Part shown: piece after piece, positions 25,131-34,270 of the stretch
Numbering within the stretch: the stretch's first letter is position 1
Layout of the letters: every line of letters starts with the position of its first letter
Source: Paenibacillus tundrae
Lineage (GTDB): Bacteria > Bacillota > Bacilli > Paenibacillales > Paenibacillaceae
Direction: 5' to 3'
Length of the DNA: 64,000 nt
Assembly: GCF_036884255.1 (NCBI RefSeq)
Contig: NZ_CP145605.1
Span: forward strand, 3,410,001 to 3,474,000
The notes under the pieces: generated by a model
Told to the model about the DNA's origin: nothing
What the model saw: the letters and a program-made list of their open reading frames with translations, nothing else
The model's database searches: none
Position numbers and translations under genes: made by a program

Positions 25131-26288
25131 TTACCAAAAATATAGATCGTTACCCTTAAGCTTGAAGATCGCTTCAATGAAATAATAATCACCATAGATG
25201 ATAGACTGATGGTGGTTAACGCTATGGTAAGCAGCAGAGCCGTTTTGCACGATGCAGTCGCATTCTTTCCCCCAGTTCGTGCGCTGTTCATCCAGCGTGA
25301 TCAACAATTTCAGGGCTGCATCCAAATACAGTTTTTTTTCATATTCGCCCACCGCCTTGGCAATCTCGATCAGTCCGCAGGCTGCTATAGCCGCTGCCGT
25401 AGAGTCCTCATATATTGGTTCCTTCGGCTGCCTGAAATCGACCGGAATGATGCCGCTCTCCGGAATATTGGCAATGAAATAGTGCGCAATCCGCTTCGCC
25501 GTATGCAAATACTCTTCCTTTCTCGTGTGATGATAACTCATCATGAAGCCATACAATCCCCACGCTTGACCTCGTGTCCAAGAAGAGCCATTCTCATATC
25601 CTTGTCCCCCGTGAGTCTGAACTACACCACCGAGGAAGGGATCAAATTCAACAATGTGATGGACCGAGCCATCCGGTCTCACGAATGTTTTCATGACGGT
25701 ATCCGCATGCCGTTCTGCAATTTGCTTGAAGCGGGGATCACCCGTCTCCTTCGAAGCCCAATATAACAATGGGATGTTAAACATGCAGTCAATGATCGCC
25801 CAGCCGCGCGTGTCTCCTTCTGGCATATCATTCCAGGCACGAATGAACTCTCCAACGGGATTAAAGCGACCAGCGAGAAGATTGGCAGCATGCAGCGCCC
25901 TTTTGCGAGAGGCGGGATTTTGTGTTAACTGGTAATTCGCCACGCTCGTTGGCAGCCACATGAATCCGACATCATGATGCAGCCCGTAGAATTTTTCAAA
26001 GCTCGTATCCAGCTTATCCTCGGCCAGATTAGCATAGTTCTTATATTTCTCTTGCCCCGTAACATGGTACATCTGCCAGAGCATACCGCCCCAAAAGCCA
26101 TTAGTCCACCAGTTGATACCATCCGCATCATCGCCGCTTGGGTTCTGGGTTGCTCGGTCGTCGTGAACGCCATCCAAGGTCGTATAAGGGATTTTTTGCT
26201 GCGATTTATCGCTGACCCAATCCATCTTGTCCGTTATTTTCTGAACGACCCGCTCTACCCAAACATTAGTTTTATCATCTACTAGCAT
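25131..26288 (-). CDS. GH88 unsaturated glucuronyl hydrolase
   Basis: 385 residues of the alpha6/alpha6 barrel family GH88. DADGINWWTNGFWGGMLW (residues 54-71), HHDVGFM with Asp106 and WAIIDCMFNIPLLYWA with Asp167 match the two catalytic aspartates (D88 and D149) of Bacillus unsaturated glucuronyl hydrolase; RGQAWGLYG is the sugar-site box. The enzyme hydrates the 4,5-double bond left by a polysaccharide lyase and so opens the terminal uronate. There is no signal peptide, so it is cytoplasmic. It closes an operon with a lyase-like gene and GH43. It is not GH105 by these motifs. Confidence 0.9.
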   Translation of the reverse strand: MLVDDKTNVWVERVVQKITDKMDWVSDKSQQKIPYTTLDGVHDDRATQNPSGDDADGINWWTNGFWGGMLWQMYHVTGQEKYKNYANLAEDKLDTSFEKFYGLHHDVGFMWLPTSVANYQLTQNPASRKRALHAANLLAGRFNPVGEFIRAWNDMPEGDTRGWAIIDCMFNIPLLYWASKETGDPRFKQIAERHADTVMKTFVRPDGSVHHIVEFDPFLGGVVQTHGGQGYENGSSWTRGQAWGLYGFMMSYHHTRKEEYLHTAKRIAHYFIANIPESGIIPVDFRQPKEPIYEDSTAAAIAACGLIEIAKAVGEYEKKLYLDAALKLLITLDEQRTNWGKECDCIVQNGSAAYHSVNHHQSIIYGDYYFIEAIFKLKGNDLYFW

Positions 26289-26326
26289 CGCTTTGATCCC
26301 ACCTTCTCCTGATATTAATCAATATG

Positions 26327-27907
26327 CTAAGCGTTCCGATCGTATTTATAATCAAAATAGTCGAAATCCGCATATCGTTTCGTTCCTTTTAAATCCTGCA
26401 CACATATCCCTGCAAATGCTCCCGTGAAAGACAATTTGTCCATATACTCATCTGCCAGTACACCACTGTACAATTCAGGCCCAATCAGCTTCCACTTCTC
26501 ACCATCCGACGAGTAATAAAATTGTATCTTTTCCTGGTGTATGACTGCTTTAAGGTAGCAGCTCTCCCAACCTTCGATGCTGACGATATCTTCAGACTCG
26601 TCATATACGCCTTGTTGGCTGAATATGACAGCCAGGTGTTTACCAAGATGCTCATCATGTGATATCCGCAAATAAAAATGATCCGACTCATCGTAAAATA
26701 ACACCAGACCTGCCATCTGGGTAAAAGTTTCAGGCTCGAATTCAACGCAAGTCGATATCTCGCAATCCAAACTTTGCAGCCGTCTGGCTATGAGGCTCTG
26801 TCGATTCCAGGAGTATAGCGATTCCTGCCCATACAGTCGGAGATGTCCCGGCCGTTCTGAGAGTGACATCCATGTCTCATCCATGGGGATTCGCAGGGAA
26901 TTCCAGTGGATACTAAGCCTCTTTCCATCAAAATGCTCTCTCTCTGGTTCCACTGGAAACGGATGTGGTGGTAGTTCTGGACTCTCCACCTCCACCTTCG
27001 GACTTCTTCCTCCACCCGCTAAGCGAAGCCAGCCGTCGTCTGTCCACACCACTTTTTGCAACGAGGTTTCACGTCCCAATGGACTGAGGCGGCTTCCATC
27101 TGGAAGCGGACGGCTACAAATATGAGCCATATACCATTCGCCATGCTGCGTTTCAACTAGGCTGCCATGTCCAGCCTTTTGAAGCGGATGATCGGGCGTT
27201 CCAACCGAAGTCAATAAAGGATATTCTGGATCTATCTCATAAGGCCCGTCGATCGTTCGGGAACGCAGCAAGGTTGCTGCGTGATTGATCCCTGTTCCTC
27301 CCTCTGCTACGAGGAGGTAATAATAACCGTTTCGTTGATATATCATCGGACCTTCCGTTACGCCAAGAGATGTTCCCTGTGTTACAAGATTGACCGGACC
27401 GATCAGCTTGCCTTTCCCCTGGTTGAATTCCTGCATGATGATCCCGGCAAACCGATTGTGGTTTTTGCGGAAATCCCATTGCATGTTGAACAGCCATTTT
27501 CGACCATCCGTATCATGGAAGAGAAAATGATCAAAGCCACTGGAATTCAAATACACCGGTTCAGACCAAGGCCCTTCAATGGCTGGCGCGGTGATGACAT
27601 AGTTGTGCAGATCCTTGTACACGCCTCGTCTCCCAACCACGTTGGTGTAGCATAGGTAATACAAGCCCTCGTTATAACTTAAGGAAGGAGCCCATATCCC
27701 TCCCGAGCTCGGAATGCCCTTGAGATCAAGCAAACTTAGACGGTCAAGTGGTCTGGCTGCTGGGCGCCAATGTACTAGGTCGCGTGAATGATGAATCAGG
27801 ACGCCGGGAAACCATTCGAAAGTGGAGGTTGCAATATAATAGTCATCACCTGAGCGAATGATCGATGCATCCGGGTTAAAGCCTCGTAGAATCGGGTTTT
27901 GAATCAT
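26327..27907 (-). CDS. GH43 beta-xylosidase with C-terminal beta-sandwich
   Basis: 526 residues. The N-terminal propeller begins NPILRGFNPDASIIRSGDDY (general base Asp13), has GFDHFLFHD (Asp126) and LGVTEGPMIYQRNG (general acid Glu185), as in GH43 beta-xylosidases such as XynB of Bacillus. After residue 320 a GH43_C2 / concanavalin-type beta-sandwich completes the active site (LYSWNRQSLIARRLQSLD, MAGLVLFYDESDHFYLR). It is cytoplasmic and overlaps the preceding alpha/beta hydrolase gene by 32 bases. In this operon it would remove xylose from imported oligomers. Confidence 0.9.
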   Translation of the reverse strand: MIQNPILRGFNPDASIIRSGDDYYIATSTFEWFPGVLIHHSRDLVHWRPAARPLDRLSLLDLKGIPSSGGIWAPSLSYNEGLYYLCYTNVVGRRGVYKDLHNYVITAPAIEGPWSEPVYLNSSGFDHFLFHDTDGRKWLFNMQWDFRKNHNRFAGIIMQEFNQGKGKLIGPVNLVTQGTSLGVTEGPMIYQRNGYYYLLVAEGGTGINHAATLLRSRTIDGPYEIDPEYPLLTSVGTPDHPLQKAGHGSLVETQHGEWYMAHICSRPLPDGSRLSPLGRETSLQKVVWTDDGWLRLAGGGRSPKVEVESPELPPHPFPVEPEREHFDGKRLSIHWNSLRIPMDETWMSLSERPGHLRLYGQESLYSWNRQSLIARRLQSLDCEISTCVEFEPETFTQMAGLVLFYDESDHFYLRISHDEHLGKHLAVIFSQQGVYDESEDIVSIEGWESCYLKAVIHQEKIQFYYSSDGEKWKLIGPELYSGVLADEYMDKLSFTGAFAGICVQDLKGTKRYADFDYFDYKYDRNA

Positions 27908-28715
27908 TGTGGTCTTCTCCTTTGTCTAAAAATGCTTGCAAAGCAGCATTGAACTCATAGGGTGCCTCCATGTTGGAAAAATGGCCCGCTTCCGGCAAAT
28001 TGACACAAATCGCATGAGGCATGCATTCCAGCAGCCGATCTGCAGAGTGATGTGCCCCTGGGAAATCCTTTGCTCCATTCACAACGCATACTGGACCTGG
28101 ATCTTGCATCGCAGTCAGCTTAGGCAGAAGTGTTTTACCCAAAATACAATCCGGCTCGCGATGTGTGCTTTGCCAAACCTTCCAATCGCCAATCATAGTC
28201 AACAGCCTATGCTGATAACCGTTTCGGTCTTCCCCGCATCCCTCTAGTAGGCGTTCAAACCATTCCTGCTTGAAGCGCGGCACATCCGTCACTAGGGGCG
28301 TTGGAACATCCGGCTTGGGATCAGGAATTGCCCCACTGGCAACAGTCACCGACTGTACATATTCTGGGTAAAGCACCCAGAAATCGAGTGCTACAAATGA
28401 TCCCAACGACAGCCCGATCAAGTGAGCGGTTTCGATATTCAGATGTTCCAGAAGTGCTCGCAAGTCCTCAGCATGCAGGAAGGGCTGTCCCTCCAGGGGC
28501 ATGGAGGATTTACCATACCCTCTAAGGTCATAGCATAGAATTGAATAACGTGAAGCAAAATGATCGATCTGCGGCTCCCACATGCGTCGATCCACCGAAT
28601 GGGCGTGAATGAACACCAGTGTCTCTTGGGAAGCTCTTTGAACGTAATATTGGTAATCGAGGAGAAAATCCTGATTTAGCTCCATATGGGCCGAGATCAT
28701 TTGCTCCTTCTTCAT
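27876..28715 (-). CDS. Alpha/beta hydrolase
   Basis: 279 residues. LVFIHAHSVDRRMWEPQID (residues 33-51), YDLRGYGKS (62-70), nucleophile elbow GLSLGSFVAL (Ser103), a late Asp in VVNGAKDFPG and His in LPEAGHFSNMEAP form the triad. The pattern resembles the MhpC/BioH-type carboxylesterases. Set in a polysaccharide operon, it could be an intracellular deacetylase or feruloyl-type esterase, but that is inferred from context. No signal peptide. Confidence 0.85.
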   Translation of the reverse strand: MKKEQMISAHMELNQDFLLDYQYYVQRASQETLVFIHAHSVDRRMWEPQIDHFASRYSILCYDLRGYGKSSMPLEGQPFLHAEDLRALLEHLNIETAHLIGLSLGSFVALDFWVLYPEYVQSVTVASGAIPDPKPDVPTPLVTDVPRFKQEWFERLLEGCGEDRNGYQHRLLTMIGDWKVWQSTHREPDCILGKTLLPKLTAMQDPGPVCVVNGAKDFPGAHHSADRLLECMPHAICVNLPEAGHFSNMEAPYEFNAALQAFLDKGEDHNDSKPDSTRL

Positions 28716-28777
28716 ACTGCAACCCCTCTTCTATCCACGGTAACTTTTGACGTGTGAGTGATTTTCAATTAGCGCGT

Positions 28778-31700
28778 TTAATTTATCACTGTGTTTTCTT
28801 TTCGAAGCAACTTGCCTTCTGCATCCGTTTCAACAACCTCCACTTCCAGATCAGGTGCTTCTCCACGTTTCTCCATGGCTCCTACCCGAATCGTCTGGAT
28901 TCTTCCGTCTGCCATCTCCACCCTGATTTCGTCCGCCGATTGAGCTGCTGCCGAAATAATCATAGCCTGATGCTCATACGGCTCAATAACGGATATAAAT
29001 CGTGCAGACGTGCCTCTGAAGCGGGAGCTCAGCAGTTTTCGCCGCGAGGATTCATCCCCCAGCGGATAATCTCCACCGATGGAGGCGACCATCCGAACGG
29101 CTTCGAAGCCCGTTAAATCGACCCGGATGAGACCTTCCTGTTCCTGAGAGTGTGGCTCTGCCGGAACCGCATGCGGGAAGGCTTTCGCTGCGATTTTGAC
29201 CGGACCGCCATAATAGTCCACGCCGATGCCATTTCCGCTGTCCGTATTCTCCAGCACCAACGGCAAGTCTGCCAGGTAAATTTGTTCGCCAGCCGCATTT
29301 TCAATATACGGATCTCCCCAGAAAATCGTTTTTTTGAAGGGCTTGCTTACGCCATGTTCCCCAATGCCTTTTTCCACGCTTACAGCAAGCTCCAACGATT
29401 GAATCCCTTCGACTGTTATATCCAAATCGTCGCGTCCTAGCACCCAAGCCCCGAATTGCCCTTCAGCCAGCACATGTCCATCTCCGCGAACCTGGTAGAA
29501 CAGCCTTTTGTCCACTTCCAAAAACTCCGGGTCGTTGCCGACAATAACATTTAACTGCGGTGGCCAGAGTGTGTAATGATCTATATTGAGCGGGCCATCC
29601 TCATTGTGATATGTCCGGTTGCCCCTATGATCATATTTCGGGCCAAAACCGGTTTTAAAATGCGCCTTAATGGGGCTACTCGCCTCATACCAATTACAAT
29701 CGGTAATGAATTGCGCGCTGCCCAGCGGGTCAGGATCAAGCTGCTCCGTATGTGCAAAGAGTTCCATTTGCTCTGCTTCAAGCGAGACGAGCCCCTTGCA
29801 GTGGAACAGACTTTCATAATCATGCTCCATTTCGCCCGAAACATAATCGAACAGCACAACGTAATCATCGGTGACCACGGTCAACCGGCGCTGAAGCACC
29901 ACCTCTGTAAAACCGGTACGGCGGGAATATTCCGGTGCATCCTCTGGTATCGGCACATACCTCCCCTCGTTCCATGCTCGCTCCCTGAACGTCTTGTCTC
30001 CGTCTACTCGCCAGCCGCCATAGGGCGGATAAGACCACTTGGCTTCACTTTCCACAGTACAAGCCTGAAAGAGCTTTCCTCCATGAAACTGCAATAGTCT
30101 GCCTTCACTTGGATCCTGCTGTTTCCGATCCACCACTACCATGTTGTGTGTAATGGAGGTTTGCACATAGAATTTGTACATGAACGTGTGGTAGTTATAC
30201 CAAATATTTTCCGGGTTATAAAAGCTGCGACCATATCGCATCATGGATAGCAGGCTAACCCTGTCATAATGTCCATGAGCACCCCCGTGTGAGCCATACT
30301 TCACTACAGCCTGAATCTGTTCGTTCGCATTCCTTCCCTCCGTCTGTGAACGAAGCATAGCCACACCAGAATTGTCCGCATGTGCAGAACGAAGAAAAGG
30401 CTTGGAAGTGCTTGGCTGAAGTCCCGGAATGGCATACAGCAAATCACGATCCGCCAGGTCGCAATTCAGAAGAATATCCGCATACTCCGGCTTGCGAAAC
30501 AAATAGTACGCCAGATCATATCGTGCATCCATGTAGCCCCTCGGTGAGATACCGCTCAGCTTCGTCTCCGCGGAATCATTGATGCCAAACAGGACACCGC
30601 GATAATCGGCAAAGGGTAGCAGGCTGTCCCAGAGCTGTATAATCGAGCGATAATTAAAGCGTGACGGTCCCCAGATATTTAGACTAAGTCCATCGATATC
30701 CGGTTTGTCTCCCGGTGTGACCTGGTCATGGTACTGGGCAGGAACCCATACCTCTGCAAGATTGATACCCCAAGGTCGGCAGCTTTGAGTGATTTCCGAG
30801 AAGAGTCCCGCAGCCATCAGGTTATAACCTACTGAGCATTCGTACCACCAACCGTCATCCAGGGTGCCCTTGGATAAATGATCAGTAAACCCGCCAACAC
30901 CGTACAGAAAACGGTTCATGCGTTCCATATCCTGCAAGGCCTGACTGCAATAAAGCGCTCCGATCATCTCGGCCAGTGTCCAGTTGGAGATACCTCCCTC
31001 GCTTAGTGCCCAGTCGATCAGATCCATGAATAGACGAAAGGTGCATTCTATATTGCGGTGATCTTCTTCATTCAGCAAGCCAGAATCAAACATGAGATCA
31101 TAGATAACAGCTACATGCTTGAAAAATTCGCCCTCATGCACCAGTTCCTGATGGCAAGCCTTTCGTGTTTTGGGATAACCGTTCTCTGGGTCAACAACGC
31201 CGCGAAGAAATGTGACCAGCTTTTCTGCCAGATCTTTTTGTTTGGTGAGTTTCCAGGCGATAACCGCATTTTCCGCTTCATGCGCATGATGACTCTCGTA
31301 CAGATGCGTCCCTGTTCTAACAGGCGGCAGCACCCATTGCTGTGCACGCAGCACATACATGCCCAGCAGCTCGCTCGCCCATGCATGTTCCTGTATCTTA
31401 TCCTGAACGTCTTCCCATTCCGGCTGGACCAGCTTGATATACGGGTGAGGCAACGCCCGCAACGTAATCAACTCCACACGTTCCGCCAGATCTCCGCGGC
31501 CTCCTGGAATAATCGCCAGCTTCTGTACTTCATATCCCCCTGGCGCAACATGTCCGGATACCTCGACCTGAACAGATACCTCACAGGAAGCCCCAGGTTC
31601 CAATAGGCAGAGCTCCGGATTAATCGACACCTTCATCGTTTCCCAGCCATAACGCTCCTGAGTCAATGTTAGAGCTTGCACATCTCCTGTACAATTGATA

Positions 31701-32302
31701 AGCTCCAGCTTATATCCTGCTACTTGTCCGGCATCTGCCGATCGCGATAGCACAGGAGCATGAACATGGATTCCGCGACTTCGGCTCAGCTTAAACTGGC
31801 GAATGGAAATCCCTGACTCTGATGCTGGTCTGATTGACTCTTCCTTCCATGTCGCAAGCAGGCGCACGGAACGGACGAATTTCCATTTGCCAGCAAAGGC
31901 CTTCATGTCATCAAATTGGTCAAATGGCACAACGACCTTATTGATGCCCGATTCCCGCCGCACCAACAAGCAATGATAGTGAACATACTCCAGTTCTTCT
32001 GGCAAGGCTCCTTTATCGCGCAGCAATCCGATTTCCACTGTTAGCTCCAGCGGCTCGGCAAGCGGAAGCTCAGCCTCTAGTTCAAGACCGTACCAATTCC
32101 GTAAATCTACGCTATATTCATTGTTGCTAACAAAGCCTGTACGGACCCAATGATTATCCAGATGTAACCCCGGCAAACGAAAAACCGTTGCCTGACCCGG
32201 CTCCAGCAGCAGCTCCTCCCCAGAAGCCGAAGCCAGCTCAGCCTCATCCGAACGTCCCCGATCCCATGCTAAAATATCTATGATCGTCTCTGTGGTGTAC
32301 AT
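28778..32302 (-). CDS. Large heparinase II/III-family polysaccharide lyase-like protein
   Basis: 1174 residues, very large for the family. About 300 N-terminal residues form beta-sandwich segments; about 300-570 hold an alpha/alpha toroid (NWTLAEMIGALYCSQAL, DDGWWYECSVGYNLMA) with the probable catalytic Asn and Tyr; GSHGGAHGHYDRVSLLSM (about 670-687) is the heparinase II/III His-rich loop; a beta-sandwich C-terminal part follows. The set resembles a lyase for uronate-rich polysaccharides (for example in families PL12, PL15, PL21 or newer ones), but the family number is not assignable by eye. No signal peptide. ATG at 32302 follows GAGGGG; the GH28-like gene stops 11 bases before. Confidence 0.8.
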   Translation of the reverse strand: MYTTETIIDILAWDRGRSDEAELASASGEELLLEPGQATVFRLPGLHLDNHWVRTGFVSNNEYSVDLRNWYGLELEAELPLAEPLELTVEIGLLRDKGALPEELEYVHYHCLLVRRESGINKVVVPFDQFDDMKAFAGKWKFVRSVRLLATWKEESIRPASESGISIRQFKLSRSRGIHVHAPVLSRSADAGQVAGYKLELINCTGDVQALTLTQERYGWETMKVSINPELCLLEPGASCEVSVQVEVSGHVAPGGYEVQKLAIIPGGRGDLAERVELITLRALPHPYIKLVQPEWEDVQDKIQEHAWASELLGMYVLRAQQWVLPPVRTGTHLYESHHAHEAENAVIAWKLTKQKDLAEKLVTFLRGVVDPENGYPKTRKACHQELVHEGEFFKHVAVIYDLMFDSGLLNEEDHRNIECTFRLFMDLIDWALSEGGISNWTLAEMIGALYCSQALQDMERMNRFLYGVGGFTDHLSKGTLDDGWWYECSVGYNLMAAGLFSEITQSCRPWGINLAEVWVPAQYHDQVTPGDKPDIDGLSLNIWGPSRFNYRSIIQLWDSLLPFADYRGVLFGINDSAETKLSGISPRGYMDARYDLAYYLFRKPEYADILLNCDLADRDLLYAIPGLQPSTSKPFLRSAHADNSGVAMLRSQTEGRNANEQIQAVVKYGSHGGAHGHYDRVSLLSMMRYGRSFYNPENIWYNYHTFMYKFYVQTSITHNMVVVDRKQQDPSEGRLLQFHGGKLFQACTVESEAKWSYPPYGGWRVDGDKTFRERAWNEGRYVPIPEDAPEYSRRTGFTEVVLQRRLTVVTDDYVVLFDYVSGEMEHDYESLFHCKGLVSLEAEQMELFAHTEQLDPDPLGSAQFITDCNWYEASSPIKAHFKTGFGPKYDHRGNRTYHNEDGPLNIDHYTLWPPQLNVIVGNDPEFLEVDKRLFYQVRGDGHVLAEGQFGAWVLGRDDLDITVEGIQSLELAVSVEKGIGEHGVSKPFKKTIFWGDPYIENAAGEQIYLADLPLVLENTDSGNGIGVDYYGGPVKIAAKAFPHAVPAEPHSQEQEGLIRVDLTGFEAVRMVASIGGDYPLGDESSRRKLLSSRFRGTSARFISVIEPYEHQAMIISAAAQSADEIRVEMADGRIQTIRVGAMEKRGEAPDLEVEVVETDAEGKLLRKENTVIN

Positions 32303-32313
32303 TTCATTTCCCC

Positions 32314-33771
32314 TCATTCCTTAGCCTGATTTCCTACCGTAAAGGTAATTCCCTGCGCAAAGGCATTGATATCGAAATTCCCCTGCTCCGGCTTAAGCAC
32401 AAGTTCGTCGCGAATACGCAAATTTTCAAATACAACGCCTTTAACCTGGCGCTCTGCATCAAAGCCATAAATTCGGTTGGGATTGACATTGCGACCAAGG
32501 TAGGTAATATTTCGGAACGAAATGTCTTCAATGGAATGTCCAGGCTCCGGGTTGTAATCTTTGTTCCAGATAACTCGAATATCGATTAGCTGGCCTAGCT
32601 CAAATTCCTCTACCCGAATGTTGTCATAAACCACCCGTCGAATCTTATTTTTATCACCCGCGTTGATGGCCATTGCTCCCCAATAGTTCTCCTGCAGCTC
32701 ATGATGCTCCAGAATATCAATGTTCTCAAAACGGATATCCTCGATTACATCTCCGCTGAGGCGATGATCTCCATGCGTGCCCATCATTAGCGGATGCGCA
32801 ACGTCCGCCCATAAAACCGAGTTGCGGACCGTTACGCGGCGTGTATCTCCATGGTAATCCCACCTTGATCCGTATACCGCGATGCAATCGTCGGAGGTAC
32901 GAAGAAACACATCGTCAATCTCGATATCAGAACTTGCCATCATATCAATTCCATCGCACCAGCCCTTGCTACTGAACGATTTGAAATTGGATATGTGAAC
33001 ATGAGTCGACTTGCCAATGTATATGCTGTAATGCGGTGGATTAAGTAGTACAAGGCCTTCCACCATAATGTTTTTGGAGTACTTGATGCGTATTCCTCGA
33101 AAAGCCGAATACCTATGAAATGCAGACAGATCGATAATCCCCCGCCCACGAATGACGACGTTTTCAACCTGATCGCAGACGAACGAACCCACAACCACAG
33201 CCCCTCCCGCAACATACACCGTGGTATTAGAGGGAATGTGTATAATTGTTTCCTCCACATAATGAATACCTGGTGAAAAATATAGGATGTGTGGACAATG
33301 CCCACTGAGCGTATCCGGCGAGCTAGTGAGCCGTTTAATATCCTCCATCCGGTGAATACCCGGCTTGATCAAAAGTACTCCGGGATCATCCGGCAATGGC
33401 GGTAATGTCTCCAATGGATTGGCAAACAGATGCAGATTGCCAAAGCGATCACCGTTAACTTCAATGGACAGCTTGCATGGCTTACACAGCGTGAAGGATA
33501 TCGTATTACCTTCGCATACCATAACAATCGCTGTAGATAACGGCCGAATAACAACCCGCTCCGGTCTGATGTTCAGACATTCCACGCGAACCTCAACCTG
33601 TCCATACATATCAAAATATGCCATTGAGGCTTGCCGAATTTGGTGCATGTCTACCTGGGTCTCGTATACAAACAGCTCTCGCCAATCTCCCTCCGGTTGA
33701 CGTACCTGTACCTTGAAGTCACGGCGTTCTCTGTCAACCTCTGACTGCGGATAAACAATCAATTGATTCAT
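32314..33771 (-). CDS. GH28-like right-handed beta-helix glycosidase
   Basis: 485 residues. About 130 N-terminal residues form a beta-sandwich (VRQPEGDWRELFVYETQ) before a beta-helix with stacked turns (NVVIRGRGIIDLSAFHR, KNIMVEGLVLLNPPHYSIY). The acidic cluster DGIDMMASSDIEID (Asp273, Asp276) and RTSDDCIAVYG (Asp294, Asp295) matches the GH28/GH49-type catalytic aspartates of polygalacturonases and dextranases. No signal peptide, unlike most pectinases. It is the first gene of the five-gene enzyme operon and is the likely exo-acting partner of the lyase-like protein. Confidence 0.82.
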   Translation of the reverse strand: MNQLIVYPQSEVDRERRDFKVQVRQPEGDWRELFVYETQVDMHQIRQASMAYFDMYGQVEVRVECLNIRPERVVIRPLSTAIVMVCEGNTISFTLCKPCKLSIEVNGDRFGNLHLFANPLETLPPLPDDPGVLLIKPGIHRMEDIKRLTSSPDTLSGHCPHILYFSPGIHYVEETIIHIPSNTTVYVAGGAVVVGSFVCDQVENVVIRGRGIIDLSAFHRYSAFRGIRIKYSKNIMVEGLVLLNPPHYSIYIGKSTHVHISNFKSFSSKGWCDGIDMMASSDIEIDDVFLRTSDDCIAVYGSRWDYHGDTRRVTVRNSVLWADVAHPLMMGTHGDHRLSGDVIEDIRFENIDILEHHELQENYWGAMAINAGDKNKIRRVVYDNIRVEEFELGQLIDIRVIWNKDYNPEPGHSIEDISFRNITYLGRNVNPNRIYGFDAERQVKGVVFENLRIRDELVLKPEQGNFDINAFAQGITFTVGNQAKE

Positions 33772-33955
33772 GTTGTGCCCTCCTGCTCCCCAAGTCTTCT
33801 TTCATTGTATCCCTGCATTTTACTTGGAGAAATGCTGCTTTTTTGGCGTCATATGTATGGTTTTTTAGCATTTGCATGCAGTCTGTGCCTAAAGGGCAAG
33901 GATCTGTTCTTAATTCCGTTTTGTATTCTTATTGTGTATTCACTATGTTGTGCAA

Positions 33956-34008
33956 GAAAAAGAACCTCAGCTCCCCTTTACCACGGATGCTGAGGTCTGT
34001 TCTTTTGT
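33956..34008 (-). terminator. Rho-independent terminator (minus strand)
   Basis: AGAACCTCAGC and GCTGAGGTctgTTCT pair as a long stem; on the minus strand TTCTTTTTCTT follows. It ends the large secreted protein transcript before the enzyme operon. Confidence 0.75.
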
Positions 34009-34270
34009 TTCAATCCATTGTTTCCCCTTACGAATGTAAGCCCAGCATACGAGAGATCATAACCTTCAACAGCAGCAGAACCCTCAGGCGGATTCAGCCC
34101 GGCTTGATTGAGCTGGACGTAATCTCCAGCGCTCGTACATGCGAAGGTGGTTTTAATAGACCCCTCCTTCCAGCACTAACATTAGCCATGGCTGAAAGCA
34201 GGGGTCAATACACTGCTCTTGTCTCGAAGAAACTGCTAGGAGTTTCGTATTAAACCGGAGCCATGTGCTG
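34009..34270 (-). other. Coding-like remnant downstream of the secreted lyase-like gene
   Basis: On the minus strand about 65 codons between 34165 and 33960 read without a stop, in a frame with FACTSAGDYVQLNQAGLN and GYDLSYAGLTFVRGNNG, preceded by GGAGGGG but no start codon. It looks like a lost beta-sandwich tail, not a complete gene. No other feature was found in 33772-34270. Confidence 0.25.

Noticed and set aside
33843..34253. Plus-strand 136-codon frame
   Set aside because: Crosses a terminator hairpin and lacks motifs; the minus-strand remnant in the same place looks more protein-like.
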